From assembly GCA_963675955.2 (NCBI GenBank), contig CAXXVR010000007.1:952890-1016889 (forward strand): DNA of 64,000 nt, written 5' to 3'. The notes below the pieces were generated by a model. The model saw only the letters and a program-made list of their open reading frames with translations. It was not told the DNA's origin and did no database searches. Source of the DNA: Desulfocicer sp963675955 (GTDB lineage Bacteria; Desulfobacterota; Desulfobacteria; Desulfobacterales; Desulfobacteraceae). Below are positions 36,040 through 45,476 of this stretch, piece after piece. How positions within the stretch are numbered: position 1 is the first letter of the stretch; each line of letters starts with the position of its first letter. The position numbers and the translations under genes were made by a program.

Positions 36040-37461
36040 TCAGGAAACATCAATCTTGAATTTAATATCATATTTATCCATCTTGGCATGCAGGGTGGGA
36101 CGGGAAATCTCCAGCAATCGGGCCGCCTGGGAGCGGTTGCCATTGGTGAATGTCAACGCCTGGGAGATGACAATGCCAGCCAGGGTATCCATGAAATCTT
36201 CAAATCGATGGGGCTCCGACGGGCTTGATAATTGCTGCCAGACCCATTTTTTCAGCATATCCGGATCAATGGTTTCATGGGATTCACCATCGGCATTTTT
36301 ACAGATAAACTGCTCCACCTCCATGAGCGATATCGGTGCACCCCGGTTGAAGATAAGCATCTTCTGGATCATATTGGACAGCTCCCGGACATTGCCGGGC
36401 CACCCATAATTATTCAACACCGAAAGCGCCTGTTTTTGGATACCGGGGTTGTCCACCTTCAATTCCTGGGAGAATTTTTCCATGTAATGGGTGATCAGAC
36501 TCTGGATATCTTCCTGACGTTCCCGCAAAGGCGGTAGACCAATGGTGACAACCTTAAGCCTGAAATACAGATCCTCCCGGAAGGTTCCATCGGCAATGGC
36601 CTTTTCCAGATGCTTGTTGGTGGCTGCAATAATTCTGACATCCACGGCAATGGTCTCCTCTCCACCCAGACGTTCAATGCACCGCTCCTGGAGCAGCCTT
36701 AAAATCTTGGCCTGGATATTCAGGGGCATATCCCCGATTTCATCTAAAAAAACCGTACCGCTGTGGGCCTGCTCTATCTTACCGATGTGGCGCTGATTGG
36801 CACCGGTAAAGGCCCCTTTTTCATAGCCGAACAGCTCACTTTCCAGAAGATGCTCGGGAATGGCCACACAGTTGATGATCAAAAACGGCTTATCCGAGCG
36901 ATTGCTGTGCTGGTACACGGCCCTTGCCACCAGCTCCTTGCCCGTACCCGATTCTCCCCGGATGAGCACGTTGGCATCGGTCTGGGAAACCCGGCCAATT
37001 TTTTTATACACGTCCTGCATAAGCCGACTCTGGCCCACAATGGCATCCTTGGAATGATCGCAGGAAGTCGCGTCCAACTGAACCGGAGCCCGCATACAGT
37101 ATCCGGCATCAATGGCCTGTTTTATCAGTATGAGCATATCCGGGATATCAAAGGGCTTGAGGATATAATCATAGGCCCCCAGTTTGGTGGCTTCAATGGC
37201 AATCTCCGTGGTGCTGTACGCGGTGATGATAATGACAGGAAGCTTGGCATCAATGCCTTTGATTTTTTTAAAGGTTTCCATGCCGTTCATGCCGGGAAGT
37301 CTCATGTCCAGAAGCACCAGATCCAGGGGGGTCTGGGCCACCACTTCAACACCCTCCTCACCGGATGCCGCCGTCATAACCGTATATTTTTCTTCCACCA
37401 GAAGTTTAGCAAAACTTTTTCTCAATTGATCATCATCGTCAATCACCAGAATGGTATCCAT
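36040..37461 (-). CDS. NtrC-type sigma54-dependent response regulator
   Basis: The ATG at 37461 has GAAGGA upstream and gives 473 residues; a further ATG three codons earlier is too close to the ribosome site. Domains are a receiver (1-120, Asp in LVLLDMRLPG), an AAA+ domain with Walker A GESGTGKE and the sigma54-contact loop GAFTGA, and a C-terminal Fis-type helix-turn-helix (NRSQAARLLEISRPTL). It activates RNA polymerase-sigma54 promoters. It starts one base after the sensor kinase stop and forms a pair with it. The sigma54 promoter at 57177 is a candidate target. Confidence 0.93.
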   Translation of the reverse strand: MDTILVIDDDDQLRKSFAKLLVEEKYTVMTAASGEEGVEVVAQTPLDLVLLDMRLPGMNGMETFKKIKGIDAKLPVIIITAYSTTEIAIEATKLGAYDYILKPFDIPDMLILIKQAIDAGYCMRAPVQLDATSCDHSKDAIVGQSRLMQDVYKKIGRVSQTDANVLIRGESGTGKELVARAVYQHSNRSDKPFLIINCVAIPEHLLESELFGYEKGAFTGANQRHIGKIEQAHSGTVFLDEIGDMPLNIQAKILRLLQERCIERLGGEETIAVDVRIIAATNKHLEKAIADGTFREDLYFRLKVVTIGLPPLRERQEDIQSLITHYMEKFSQELKVDNPGIQKQALSVLNNYGWPGNVRELSNMIQKMLIFNRGAPISLMEVEQFICKNADGESHETIDPDMLKKWVWQQLSSPSEPHRFEDFMDTLAGIVISQALTFTNGNRSQAARLLEISRPTLHAKMDKYDIKFKIDVS

Positions 37462-37462
37462 G

Positions 37463-38950
37463 TCATACATCCTTCACCGGAAGGGTAATGATAAACGATG
37501 CGCCTTCACCCTCCCGAGTCTTTACCGCCAGCCATCCCCCATGCTGGCTGATGATATTAAATGCAATGTTCAACCCCAGCCCCGTACCATGCTCCTTGGT
37601 GGTGAAAAAGGGATTGAACACCTCTTCTTTAACCTCTGCAGGAATGCCGGGCCCATTGTCAGTTATGGTGATGACATCCACTTTTTTCAGGGGTTCCACA
37701 TATTGCTCGTCTTCATGGATGGCGATAATCCCCCCACCCTCCATGGCCTCACAGGCATTGATCACAATATTTACCAGAACCTCCTTTAACTGTTCCGGAT
37801 CAATCAGTGTTTCAACAAGTGGTTTCTTCCTCACCAGCGTCGTGGTCACCTGATAGGATTTTAAACGCTGTTTTAACAGGTTCAAGGCGCTGTCCACCAC
37901 CTCAGAAGGACTCTTCATTTTTGTTTTTAATCGCGGGGGCCGGGCAAATTCCAGGAAATTTTCCAGTATCTTGTTGATCTGCTTAATCTCTTCGGAGATA
38001 ACGTTAAAGTCTTCAAGCTGATCGTCGGTGAAACTGCAGGAACGACTTAAAGAAAAAAGCCGCATCTTCACGGAGGTCAATGGATTTCGGATGCTGTGAG
38101 CCGTGCCTGCGGCAAGCTTACCCACCAATGCCATTTTTTCAGATTGCATGAGAGTCTCCTGACTTCGTTTCAGTTCCTGGTGTGTCTGTTCCGCATTTTC
38201 AATCAGTCCGTGAACACTTTCCTTTAACGCGGTTACTTCATTTACAAAGGGATGTGTCCCCCCCTGCCGATCGGCCTCTGCTGCGAGCTGTCGAATGGGT
38301 TCAAGAATATGGCGGTTAAAAATATAATTGATCAGAAGGCTCAAGACAATAACAGTAATCACCGCTATCAGAGCAATATATCTCAAATGGTTGGACTCTG
38401 TACGGCTGGTATTGATGGCCTGGGAAATTTTGTTTTTATGAAAGGCATTAAATTGATCACAGAGTTCAAAGATACGGGCAAAATGAATCTTGGCATCCTT
38501 ATGAAGCCTTGCCCCTTTTTGCATGTCACCGGCATCGTAAAGTTCCAGAACCTTATTTTTGGTCATAACACAATACTCATATTCCGATTGAATCTGGGCC
38601 ACGGCATCTTTTTCCCATTTTTCCCGCACAAGGGACTTCACCGTCTCCAGGTGCTCTTCAAAAAGGGACATGTATTCTTTGAGTTCTTCAATCCAGGCCG
38701 GATCGCCATCCAGCAGATAATAGGAAATGAACCCCTTTTGATTTACAAGTGAAGTGGAAAGGGCTTCTGCAGATTGAAAAATCACCACATTTCGATCAAT
38801 GATTTCCCGGAATATCTTTTCGGTTTTATGGGTATACCAGATCATTAAAATAGCCCCGATTAGGGTAATGCACACCAGAATGGCATTGACCAGATATACC
38901 CTGTTTTTAAGACTCAACTGAAACCCGCGTTTCTTTATCTTCGTTAACAT
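37463..38950 (-). CDS. Transmembrane sensor histidine kinase, partner of the NtrC-type regulator
   Basis: The 495-residue kinase has TM1 at about 17-38, a helical extracytoplasmic sensor (40-190), TM2 at about 190-210, a HAMP-like linker and coiled coil, HisKA with the phospho-acceptor His in GTAHSIRNPLTS, and HATPase_c with DNGPGI and GTGLGLNI. The sensor looks like a four-helix-bundle (MCP-type) domain. Direct coupling to the downstream NtrC-type gene makes that its cognate regulator. Confidence 0.9.
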   Translation of the reverse strand: MLTKIKKRGFQLSLKNRVYLVNAILVCITLIGAILMIWYTHKTEKIFREIIDRNVVIFQSAEALSTSLVNQKGFISYYLLDGDPAWIEELKEYMSLFEEHLETVKSLVREKWEKDAVAQIQSEYEYCVMTKNKVLELYDAGDMQKGARLHKDAKIHFARIFELCDQFNAFHKNKISQAINTSRTESNHLRYIALIAVITVIVLSLLINYIFNRHILEPIRQLAAEADRQGGTHPFVNEVTALKESVHGLIENAEQTHQELKRSQETLMQSEKMALVGKLAAGTAHSIRNPLTSVKMRLFSLSRSCSFTDDQLEDFNVISEEIKQINKILENFLEFARPPRLKTKMKSPSEVVDSALNLLKQRLKSYQVTTTLVRKKPLVETLIDPEQLKEVLVNIVINACEAMEGGGIIAIHEDEQYVEPLKKVDVITITDNGPGIPAEVKEEVFNPFFTTKEHGTGLGLNIAFNIISQHGGWLAVKTREGEGASFIITLPVKDV

Positions 38951-39120
38951 GCTCAGCCTTTATTCAGCAATATTGGCGGGACACGGGAGCAGCCGGAACA
39001 CCTGCTGCCCCCTTAACTGCTGACCGACTAGCCCACTACCTATTAACCCAATTATCTACACCGTTGAACTCTGTCACAACTTCGGTAATATCGGAATAAT
39101 ATCACCAAATCTTGACGACC

Positions 39121-39142
39121 GGCCAATGTTATGACCAAGCCC
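39121..39142. repeat. Hairpin repeat family 1, half copy D
   Basis: GGCCAATGTTATGACCAAGC, one arm of the family, lies 14 bases downstream of the receiver gene stop. The left arm is not evident. The rest of the gap 38951-39120 holds nothing I recognise. Confidence 0.6.
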
Positions 39143-39155
39143 ACCCCGTCCAATA

Positions 39156-39596
39156 TCACACATCACCACTTCTTCGCAAAAGAAGTCTGACTTCGGCCTT
39201 TCGAATACGCTCTTCCTGCTCATCTTTGCGTTTTCTGGCGTTTTCCAGCTTCACTCGAATATCTTCAAAATCCGCCGGTTTCATAAGGTAGTCAAAGGCC
39301 CCGAGCTTCATACCGTCCACGGCAGTTTCCGTGGAGCCATGGCCGGTGAGCAGAATTACCTCAACCAGGGGATACAGACGCTTAATTTCCTTTAAGGTAT
39401 CAATGCCGTCCATGCCGGGCATGCGAATGTCCAATATCACCACATCAATGGATTTTTTAGCGAGCACCTCAAGGGCCTCCTTACCACTGGCGGCCGTGGA
39501 TACCTTTTCTCCCTGTCCCTGAAGTCTCAGGGAAAAGATATCTACAAAATCCTTTTCATCATCCACAATCAAGACCTTGGCTGGTATTTTTACCAT
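39156..39596 (-). CDS. Stand-alone receiver protein (CheY-like)
   Basis: The ATG at 39596 has GGGAGA seven bases upstream and gives 146 residues; a start at 39611 would add five. It has one receiver domain, with acidic pair DDEKDF, phospho-acceptor Asp in VVILDIRMPGMDG, Thr in LLTGHGS and Lys in DYLMKPAD. After the domain comes a charged amphipathic helix (residues 115-145) and no DNA-binding domain. It closely resembles the receivers at 42709, 43126 and 54805 and the REC part of 39848. Output is probably by protein contact. Confidence 0.88.
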   Translation of the reverse strand: MVKIPAKVLIVDDEKDFVDIFSLRLQGQGEKVSTAASGKEALEVLAKKSIDVVILDIRMPGMDGIDTLKEIKRLYPLVEVILLTGHGSTETAVDGMKLGAFDYLMKPADFEDIRVKLENARKRKDEQEERIRKAEVRLLLRRSGDV

Positions 39597-39747
39597 TGTT
39601 TTATCTCCCATATTTTTTGTTTTATTATGTTAAAAAGCAGGTACTGGGTATTAACAGCAACTACTTTTTCATTATTCTTTGTGGCAGATTCTTACTGCCA
39701 TATCCGTTTTATATGAAAAGGCAGCCTCCAAGGCAACTTCAGCAGAA

Positions 39748-39832
39748 GCCGCCCCCCCGATGGGCAATAGTAACCGGACAATTGAGCTGTCTACAGTTCC
39801 GGTCCGGGACCATTGCCCGTCGGGGGGGCGGC
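39748..39832. other. Very stable long hairpin between kinase and receiver genes
   Basis: Arms 39748-39768 (GCCGCCCCCCCGATGGGCAA...) and 39812-39832 pair at 20 of 21 positions, with an inner ACCGGA/TCCGGT stem. It sits in the 251-base gap within the receiver-kinase run and lacks a U-tract. It may process or attenuate the operon transcript, or be a repeat element. Confidence 0.75.
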
Positions 39833-39847
39833 GGTATAATGCCATTT

Positions 39848-41026
39848 TCATACAGTATCCTTTAAACCTGGAATTTCTTTATCCAGATTCCGGGGCAGCT
39901 TTATAATAAACCCGGTACCCTTGCCCGGCTGGCTTTCCACATCAATTTCCCCGCCGAGACCGGTGACAATCTTATGCACCACAAAAAGCCCCAGACCGGT
40001 ACCCTGATCAAATGATTTGGTGGTGAAAAAAGGATCAAATATCTTTCCCAGATTTTCCGGAAGAATCCCCACCCCATCATCCTCAATGCCAAGCACCATA
40101 AAGACAGATGTTTCATGGATGGACAGGGAAATGGTACCATTGGGATGCAATGCATGGATGGCATTGCTCACCAGATTCACCAGTACCTGGCGAATCTGAT
40201 AGGCATCACTTATAAGCATATACTCTTTTTGCGGGGTTTTCCATTGAATATTCACCTGCTTGTGCTTCATTTCTCCCCTTAAAAGAGCCAGGGTTTCCAG
40301 TACCAGTAACGTCATATCAACACAGGCAAACCGGGGACCCTGTTTTTTAACATGACCCAAAAGCTGGTGGGTGATTCGGCTGGCCCTTTTAATACTGGTT
40401 TCAATCTTACCAAGCGCCATTAACAACCCTTCCCGCTGGGGAAGGGCCACCATATCCGGGGCATCCAGAATCTGCTTCATGAACCCTGCCGCCTCATTGA
40501 TAATGGCCAGGGGGTTATTGATTTCATGGGCAATACCTGTGGACATGGTCCCAAGGGCAGCCAGCCGTTCGGTATCCACCATTTTTTTTTCCAGCCTGTC
40601 CCGGTATTCCTGCTGCTGACGTTTTTCTTCCTCCAGCTGGATCATGTCATAGGCCTGGTTGATTTTATTGAACAGATGATCTATTTCCACAGGCTTGGTC
40701 AGATAATCAAAGGCACCTGATTTAATACCTTCAATGCCATCGGCCACCGCCACATTACCGGTGAGAAGAATCACCTGAGTGTTGTCACAGCGTTTTTTAA
40801 TGGCCTTCAGGGTATCCAGACCGTTCATACCTGGCATGCGGACATCAAGCACAACCACATCCATGGGCCTTTTGTCAAGAAGGGCAAGGCAGGCTTCCCC
40901 GGATGCTGCCTGCAGGGGCGATATCCCCCTTTTGGCAAGCCTTCTGGAAATGGCCTCCCGAAACCCATCCTCATCATCCACCAAGAGAAGGCGGATCATG
41001 TTATCCGTGTGTGTTGTCATCTCCAT
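39848..41026 (-). CDS. Receiver-histidine kinase fusion (REC-HisKA-HATPase), soluble
   Basis: The 392-residue cytoplasmic protein has an N-terminal receiver (about 8-130, Asp in VVVLDVRMPGMNG, Lys in DYLTKPVE), a coiled linker rich in Glu, Gln and Arg, HisKA with the His in GIAHEINNPLAI, and HATPase_c with DDGVGI and GTGLGLFVV. The kinase is likely controlled by phosphorylation of its own receiver, so it acts as a relay step rather than a primary sensor. It starts 73 bases after the DASS transporter. Confidence 0.92.
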   Translation of the reverse strand: MEMTTHTDNMIRLLLVDDEDGFREAISRRLAKRGISPLQAASGEACLALLDKRPMDVVVLDVRMPGMNGLDTLKAIKKRCDNTQVILLTGNVAVADGIEGIKSGAFDYLTKPVEIDHLFNKINQAYDMIQLEEEKRQQQEYRDRLEKKMVDTERLAALGTMSTGIAHEINNPLAIINEAAGFMKQILDAPDMVALPQREGLLMALGKIETSIKRASRITHQLLGHVKKQGPRFACVDMTLLVLETLALLRGEMKHKQVNIQWKTPQKEYMLISDAYQIRQVLVNLVSNAIHALHPNGTISLSIHETSVFMVLGIEDDGVGILPENLGKIFDPFFTTKSFDQGTGLGLFVVHKIVTGLGGEIDVESQPGKGTGFIIKLPRNLDKEIPGLKDTV

Positions 41027-41099
41027 GTCCCCCGTATGCTAAGATATCTGATCTGTATTGCATCCCTGCATGGGAATTGATATTCATCTGTTCTCCTCT

Positions 41100-42677
41100 C
41101 TAAATCAAGCCAAGAATCCGCCACCAGACGGCAGCCACCGCAACCAGCATGGTTAACAGAATCGGGGTTGCCACCATGCCAAGCTTGGTGAGATCAGAGG
41201 ATTTAAAATATTTATAACTGTAGGCAATTGCGTTGGGGGGACATCCAATGACAAGGAGCATGGCAAAGGAGGTGGCCATTCCCAGACAAAGTGCCAAAAT
41301 GGTGGGATCCACCCCTTCCAGCTGGGCCATGGGTATTACAATGGGTAAAATCAACGCTGCTGCAGCCACATTGGCCATGGCATTGGTAACCAATGCACCA
41401 AAAACACCCACACCAACAAAAAGCACCAGCCAGCCCTTTCCCTGGATCAACGGGAAGAACAGGTTGGCAAAATAATCGGCTGCTCCGGAATATCCCATGG
41501 CAAGACCCAGGGAAATACCGCCACCAAAGATAAAAAGAGCCGTTCCCCACTCCAGGTTATCATTGATATCCCGCCATCTTAACACCTTACAAAGTATCAG
41601 CCCTGTCACACCCAGCATACCGGTAACAGAATAATCAATGCCATGGAGTCCCTTGGTTAACCACAGAGCAAAGGAAAGGGCAATGATGGTCACCGTCTTT
41701 TTTTCAATGCTGGTCATTGGTCCCATATCTTCATCAAAATCCGGTAACTTATAGCTTGGGTCAGGTCGATATACCATATACACAATCAACACCGCCACCG
41801 GCACCGTAATTATGGCAGCGGGCATGGCATATAACAGCCACTGGAAAAAGGTAATCTCTATGCCGGTGAACTCCTTTAAAAACGCCGCCGACACCATGCA
41901 TCGACCACCACCCACCAGGGTTCCCATACCCCCGCAGGAGCAGGCAAAGGGAAGAGACAGCATCATAAACTTTGCCGTTCTTGTCTCGGGCTCAATGCCT
42001 GCAGCACGCATCAGGGGCAGCATGGTAACTATTCCGATGGCACAGGCGGCGGCATCATGCATAAAAGAAGATGCAAGGCCAAGGCCAATGGCAATGATGA
42101 AGGTAAACCGGGTGATGCTGTTACCCGCCTTTTTGATGATATAATATCCAAGGCGTTTTGTTAAGCCTGCTTTGTCAAGGGCAATGGCAAAGATAAGACA
42201 GCACATGATAAAAATTACCACCGGATGCATGTAGGGTGCCCAGGCATTTTTCACATCGGTGATGCCCATGATCACCAAAAACACACCGATGCACACAGCA
42301 GTGATTTCAAGGGGAATGGGCTCCACCACAAACAGGGTCACCAGTACCACCAGAATGGCCAAAAACCGTTTGGCTTTTGGGGAAAGTCCGTCCACATAAT
42401 CCACCTCAAGGGAAGCCAGATTGAGATCCTGGGCTTTCTGACGCAAAAATTTTGCACTGGCTTCCAGTGATCCCGGGGCCTGGGCCTTTAAAACGTAGCT
42501 GCTGCTTTCTTCTTTATCGGAAACCACCAGGGTAAAATGCGATGACACCCCCTGTAGAAGCAATTTTTCCGCATCGCCTGTAATTGTAAACTGTGTACCT
42601 TCGGGCCTTGGCAGCAGAAAAACAATTACACCCAAAAGCAGGGCCACACAGAGTTTGAATCCATTTGTTCGATACAT
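41100..42677 (-). CDS. DASS/SLC13-family anion:Na+ symporter with extracytoplasmic insertion
   Basis: The 525-residue membrane protein has a first transmembrane helix (about 9-24), then about 90 residues outside the membrane, then 11 to 12 helices of the divalent anion:Na+ symporter fold. Family motifs include MHDAAACAIGIVTMLPLMRAAG, GGMGTLVGGGRCMV in the first substrate/Na+ site, and the later CLGMATSFAMLLVIGCPPNAIAY (second site). Substrates of the family are dicarboxylates, citrate or sulfate; sulfate is attractive in a sulfate reducer but not shown. It is embedded between receiver and kinase genes on the same strand. Confidence 0.88.
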   Translation of the reverse strand: MYRTNGFKLCVALLLGVIVFLLPRPEGTQFTITGDAEKLLLQGVSSHFTLVVSDKEESSSYVLKAQAPGSLEASAKFLRQKAQDLNLASLEVDYVDGLSPKAKRFLAILVVLVTLFVVEPIPLEITAVCIGVFLVIMGITDVKNAWAPYMHPVVIFIMCCLIFAIALDKAGLTKRLGYYIIKKAGNSITRFTFIIAIGLGLASSFMHDAAACAIGIVTMLPLMRAAGIEPETRTAKFMMLSLPFACSCGGMGTLVGGGRCMVSAAFLKEFTGIEITFFQWLLYAMPAAIITVPVAVLIVYMVYRPDPSYKLPDFDEDMGPMTSIEKKTVTIIALSFALWLTKGLHGIDYSVTGMLGVTGLILCKVLRWRDINDNLEWGTALFIFGGGISLGLAMGYSGAADYFANLFFPLIQGKGWLVLFVGVGVFGALVTNAMANVAAAALILPIVIPMAQLEGVDPTILALCLGMATSFAMLLVIGCPPNAIAYSYKYFKSSDLTKLGMVATPILLTMLVAVAAVWWRILGLI

Positions 42678-42708
42678 TATTTTTTCTCCTCACCGGTTCA
42701 ATTTTCAG

Positions 42709-43116
42709 TCACGGTTGTGCGTATCCCTGCTGATGGGCATGGGCTTCACGGATTTTATCCATAAGTTCCTTAAGCTCGCAGGGTTTTGTCAGGTAATCAA
42801 AGGCACCGAAAAGCATCCCCTCCTGGGCTGCTGTTTGGGAACCATGCCCGGTGAGAATAATCACGGGCAGCTCCGGCACCATTTTTTTCATGATTTTGAG
42901 CACCTCAATGCCATCCATGTCTTCCATCTTCAGATCCAGAACCACCACATCAAAATCTTTCTTTCTAAGGATCTGAATGGCCTCGGTCCCACTGAAGGCT
43001 TTTGTGGCATGGATGGAACGTTTTAACAGCCGGTTGGACAGAACATTTAAATATCCCTTTTCATCGTCCACCAGCAGGACATTTATGATGGCACTCTTTT
43101 TTTTATTTCTGTCCAT
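42709..43116 (-). CDS. Stand-alone receiver protein (CheY-like)
   Basis: The 135-residue protein contains one receiver domain with acidic pair DDEKGY, Asp in VVVLDLKMEDMDG, Thr in LTGHGS and Lys in DYLTKPCE, followed by a short tail. It lies 31 bases upstream of the DASS transporter gene and 9 bases after the next receiver, suggesting co-transcription. There is no output domain. It could bind the transporter, a kinase or the acyl-CoA synthetase. Confidence 0.88.
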   Translation of the reverse strand: MDRNKKKSAIINVLLVDDEKGYLNVLSNRLLKRSIHATKAFSGTEAIQILRKKDFDVVVLDLKMEDMDGIEVLKIMKKMVPELPVIILTGHGSQTAAQEGMLFGAFDYLTKPCELKELMDKIREAHAHQQGYAQP

Positions 43117-43125
43117 GATCTTTCC

Positions 43126-43557
43126 TTACACCCGTCGCTGGGTAATTTCTTTTATGCGGGCCTCGGTTATTTTTTCTTCATGGGCTCTTTTCTTTGCCAC
43201 CGCCTCCTGGACCTTGGACACCAGCACGTCAATGTCACAGGGTTTCATCAGGTAATCAAAGGCTCCCAGGCGCATGCCCTCAATGGCCGTTTCCACGGTG
43301 GCATGACCGGTGAGCATTATCACCTCTACCAGGGGAAACTGCCGCTTGATCTCAATGAGTGTTTCCACCCCGTCCATTTCCGGCATTTTCACATCCAGTA
43401 CAACGGCGTCAATGGAGCTATTGTCCCCAAGAAATGCCAGTGCGTCTTTGCCACCATAGACGCCGGATACATTAACCTCTCTTTTTTTCAAACGTTTGAT
43501 TATAGTATCAAGAAACCCTTTTTCATCATCCACCATCAGCAAATTAATGTTTTTCAT
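43126..43557 (-). CDS. Stand-alone receiver protein (CheY-like)
   Basis: The 143-residue protein has one receiver domain (Asp in AVVLDVKMPEMDG, Thr in MLTGHAT, Lys in DYLMKPCD) and a basic C-terminal helix ending ARIKEITQRRV. This tail resembles those of the receivers at 39156 and 54805. It is downstream of the Cache kinase at 43694, its probable phosphodonor, across a 136-base gap. Confidence 0.88.
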   Translation of the reverse strand: MKNINLLMVDDEKGFLDTIIKRLKKREVNVSGVYGGKDALAFLGDNSSIDAVVLDVKMPEMDGVETLIEIKRQFPLVEVIMLTGHATVETAIEGMRLGAFDYLMKPCDIDVLVSKVQEAVAKKRAHEEKITEARIKEITQRRV

Positions 43558-43693
43558 ATGCTTTCTCCTTATATTTCTTCATATAAAACCACCATGTCGG
43601 CCCGCCGACACAACAAATAATGAACATGCTAATCTGCGCCCCTCAATCCACCCCCAGCACCCAGCACCTAACACCCAGAACCCACACCCCCCC

Positions 43694-45442
43694 TTAAGCC
43701 CCAGAAACAAGGTTCATCTCATCAACACCGCTTCCCTCATCATCCCCGTCCTCCAGCTCCTGGAACGGTATCCATATACGAAATCGTGTACCCACCCCCA
43801 CCTCACTGTGAACATCAATTTTTCCATTCATTTTTTCAATGATGCCGTAACAGATGGAAAGTCCAAGCCCCGTGCCCTTTCCCACCGGTTTTGTGGTGAA
43901 AAACGGATCAAAAATCCGGGCCAGATTGTCCCGGGGAATCCCGGGGCCGTTGTCTTCAATAACAATCACCAGATGTTTGATTTCAATGGTGCTGACCTTG
44001 GTGGCAATTTTAATGGTGCCCCCGCTTTTCTCCATGGCATCAATGGCATTATTAATAAGATTCAAGATCACCTGCTGCAGCTCCGAAGGTGAAATACGTA
44101 TATAAGGAATTTCTTCACCAAGGTCCGTTTCGATTATCACATTGTTATACCTGGCCATCTGGGCTGTGAGCGATACGATTTCCCTGACGGAATCGTTGAT
44201 CTGTACATCATTGATGGTGGAATCGGTTTTTCTGGCAAAACTTAACAGCTTGTGGGTGATTTCTTTGCAGCGGCGCCCCTGGGTATTGATCTGGCGCAGG
44301 GCCCGCATGAACTCATCAAGGTTTTCACACTGTTTCAAGTCTTCCTCTTCCAGAAGATCTTCGATCCAGCCGGCCTCCTCCACCATTATGGCCACGGGGT
44401 TGTTGATCTCATGGGCAATGCCGGCGGCCAGTTCACCAATGGTGGCAAGTTTACCGCTCTCCACCACCTGACGGTTCATGACCTCACTTTTTTCATCGGC
44501 ACGGGAAAGTAATTTTACGATATTCCGTGGAAGGGCCACAGCCACAGATAAAATGGCAGCACAACCAAGGGCAAAGATAAGCAAAGTCAACCATTTGGTA
44601 CTGTTTAAATCCCGAAAGGCATCATTTAAATCCTGATGAAATACCATCATCCAGTCAATATTGTTGAACATGGCTGCCACACATACGTATTTCCGGCCCG
44701 AGGCATCCTTTTTTTTAACAAACAGGGTCTGATTCTTTTTAAAATCACCACCCCTGGGAAGGGATTCAAGGACCTCTGGCGGAAAGACTACATCCGTTTG
44801 GGTCTGGAGTTCACCCCGGCTGTTGACAATAAAGGCCACTCCGGTTTTGCCCATGTGAATATTTTCCACCAGAGAATTAAAGGCCCCAAAATTAATGGTG
44901 GATCGTAAAATATAATGAAAATTTTCAACGTTGAGTTGAACGGCAATGATAAAATGGGGATGCCCCCGTAATCCGGCAAAGACATCGCTGATATAAATGG
45001 GTCGACTCTTTGCCTGGAGGAACCAGTTGGCCGATGCATAATCGGCATTTTCCAGCTTGAACGGTCCTTCATAGGCAAATTGAATGCCGTTTTCATCCAC
45101 CAGCCCAAGATCTGTAAATACATCACCATACTCTTTTTTCAAGAGGCTCAGGCTCTGCTTTAAAAATTGTCCATTGGATTGATGCAGGGGATCAAACGTT
45201 CTGGCCAGGAATCGAATATTTCCCGATTTTTCAGCAAGGAAACGATCAATGTTCTGGGTATGTTTCTGGACAAGCTCGGAAATATGTGCCCGCACCTTAT
45301 CGGTATATGCCCGATTAAAGCGGGAAAAAAGAATGCCCGTGGTCAACAGCATGGGAAAAAAAGAAACAATGACAATGAGCACCGTTATTTTCCGGGTCAG
45401 TAACTGATAAAAGCTGTTTCGATCTTCTGAAGCCTGTGCCAT
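43694..45442 (-). CDS. Cache-domain transmembrane histidine kinase
   Basis: The ATG at 45442 with AAGGAA upstream gives 582 residues; a longer frame to 45517 overlaps the previous gene. TM1 is near the N-terminus, a double-Cache-like extracytoplasmic sensor follows (about 45-290, with YADYASANWF- and HFIIAVQL-type segments), then TM2, HisKA with the His in GIAHEINNPVAIM, and HATPase_c with DNGPGI and GTGLGLSI. Such sensors bind small organic acids or amino acids, in keeping with nearby transporters. It closely resembles the kinase at 55380. Confidence 0.9.
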   Translation of the reverse strand: MAQASEDRNSFYQLLTRKITVLIVIVSFFPMLLTTGILFSRFNRAYTDKVRAHISELVQKHTQNIDRFLAEKSGNIRFLARTFDPLHQSNGQFLKQSLSLLKKEYGDVFTDLGLVDENGIQFAYEGPFKLENADYASANWFLQAKSRPIYISDVFAGLRGHPHFIIAVQLNVENFHYILRSTINFGAFNSLVENIHMGKTGVAFIVNSRGELQTQTDVVFPPEVLESLPRGGDFKKNQTLFVKKKDASGRKYVCVAAMFNNIDWMMVFHQDLNDAFRDLNSTKWLTLLIFALGCAAILSVAVALPRNIVKLLSRADEKSEVMNRQVVESGKLATIGELAAGIAHEINNPVAIMVEEAGWIEDLLEEEDLKQCENLDEFMRALRQINTQGRRCKEITHKLLSFARKTDSTINDVQINDSVREIVSLTAQMARYNNVIIETDLGEEIPYIRISPSELQQVILNLINNAIDAMEKSGGTIKIATKVSTIEIKHLVIVIEDNGPGIPRDNLARIFDPFFTTKPVGKGTGLGLSICYGIIEKMNGKIDVHSEVGVGTRFRIWIPFQELEDGDDEGSGVDEMNLVSGA

Positions 45443-45476
45443 GGTATTTTGTTCCTTCCATTCAAACATTTTGATT

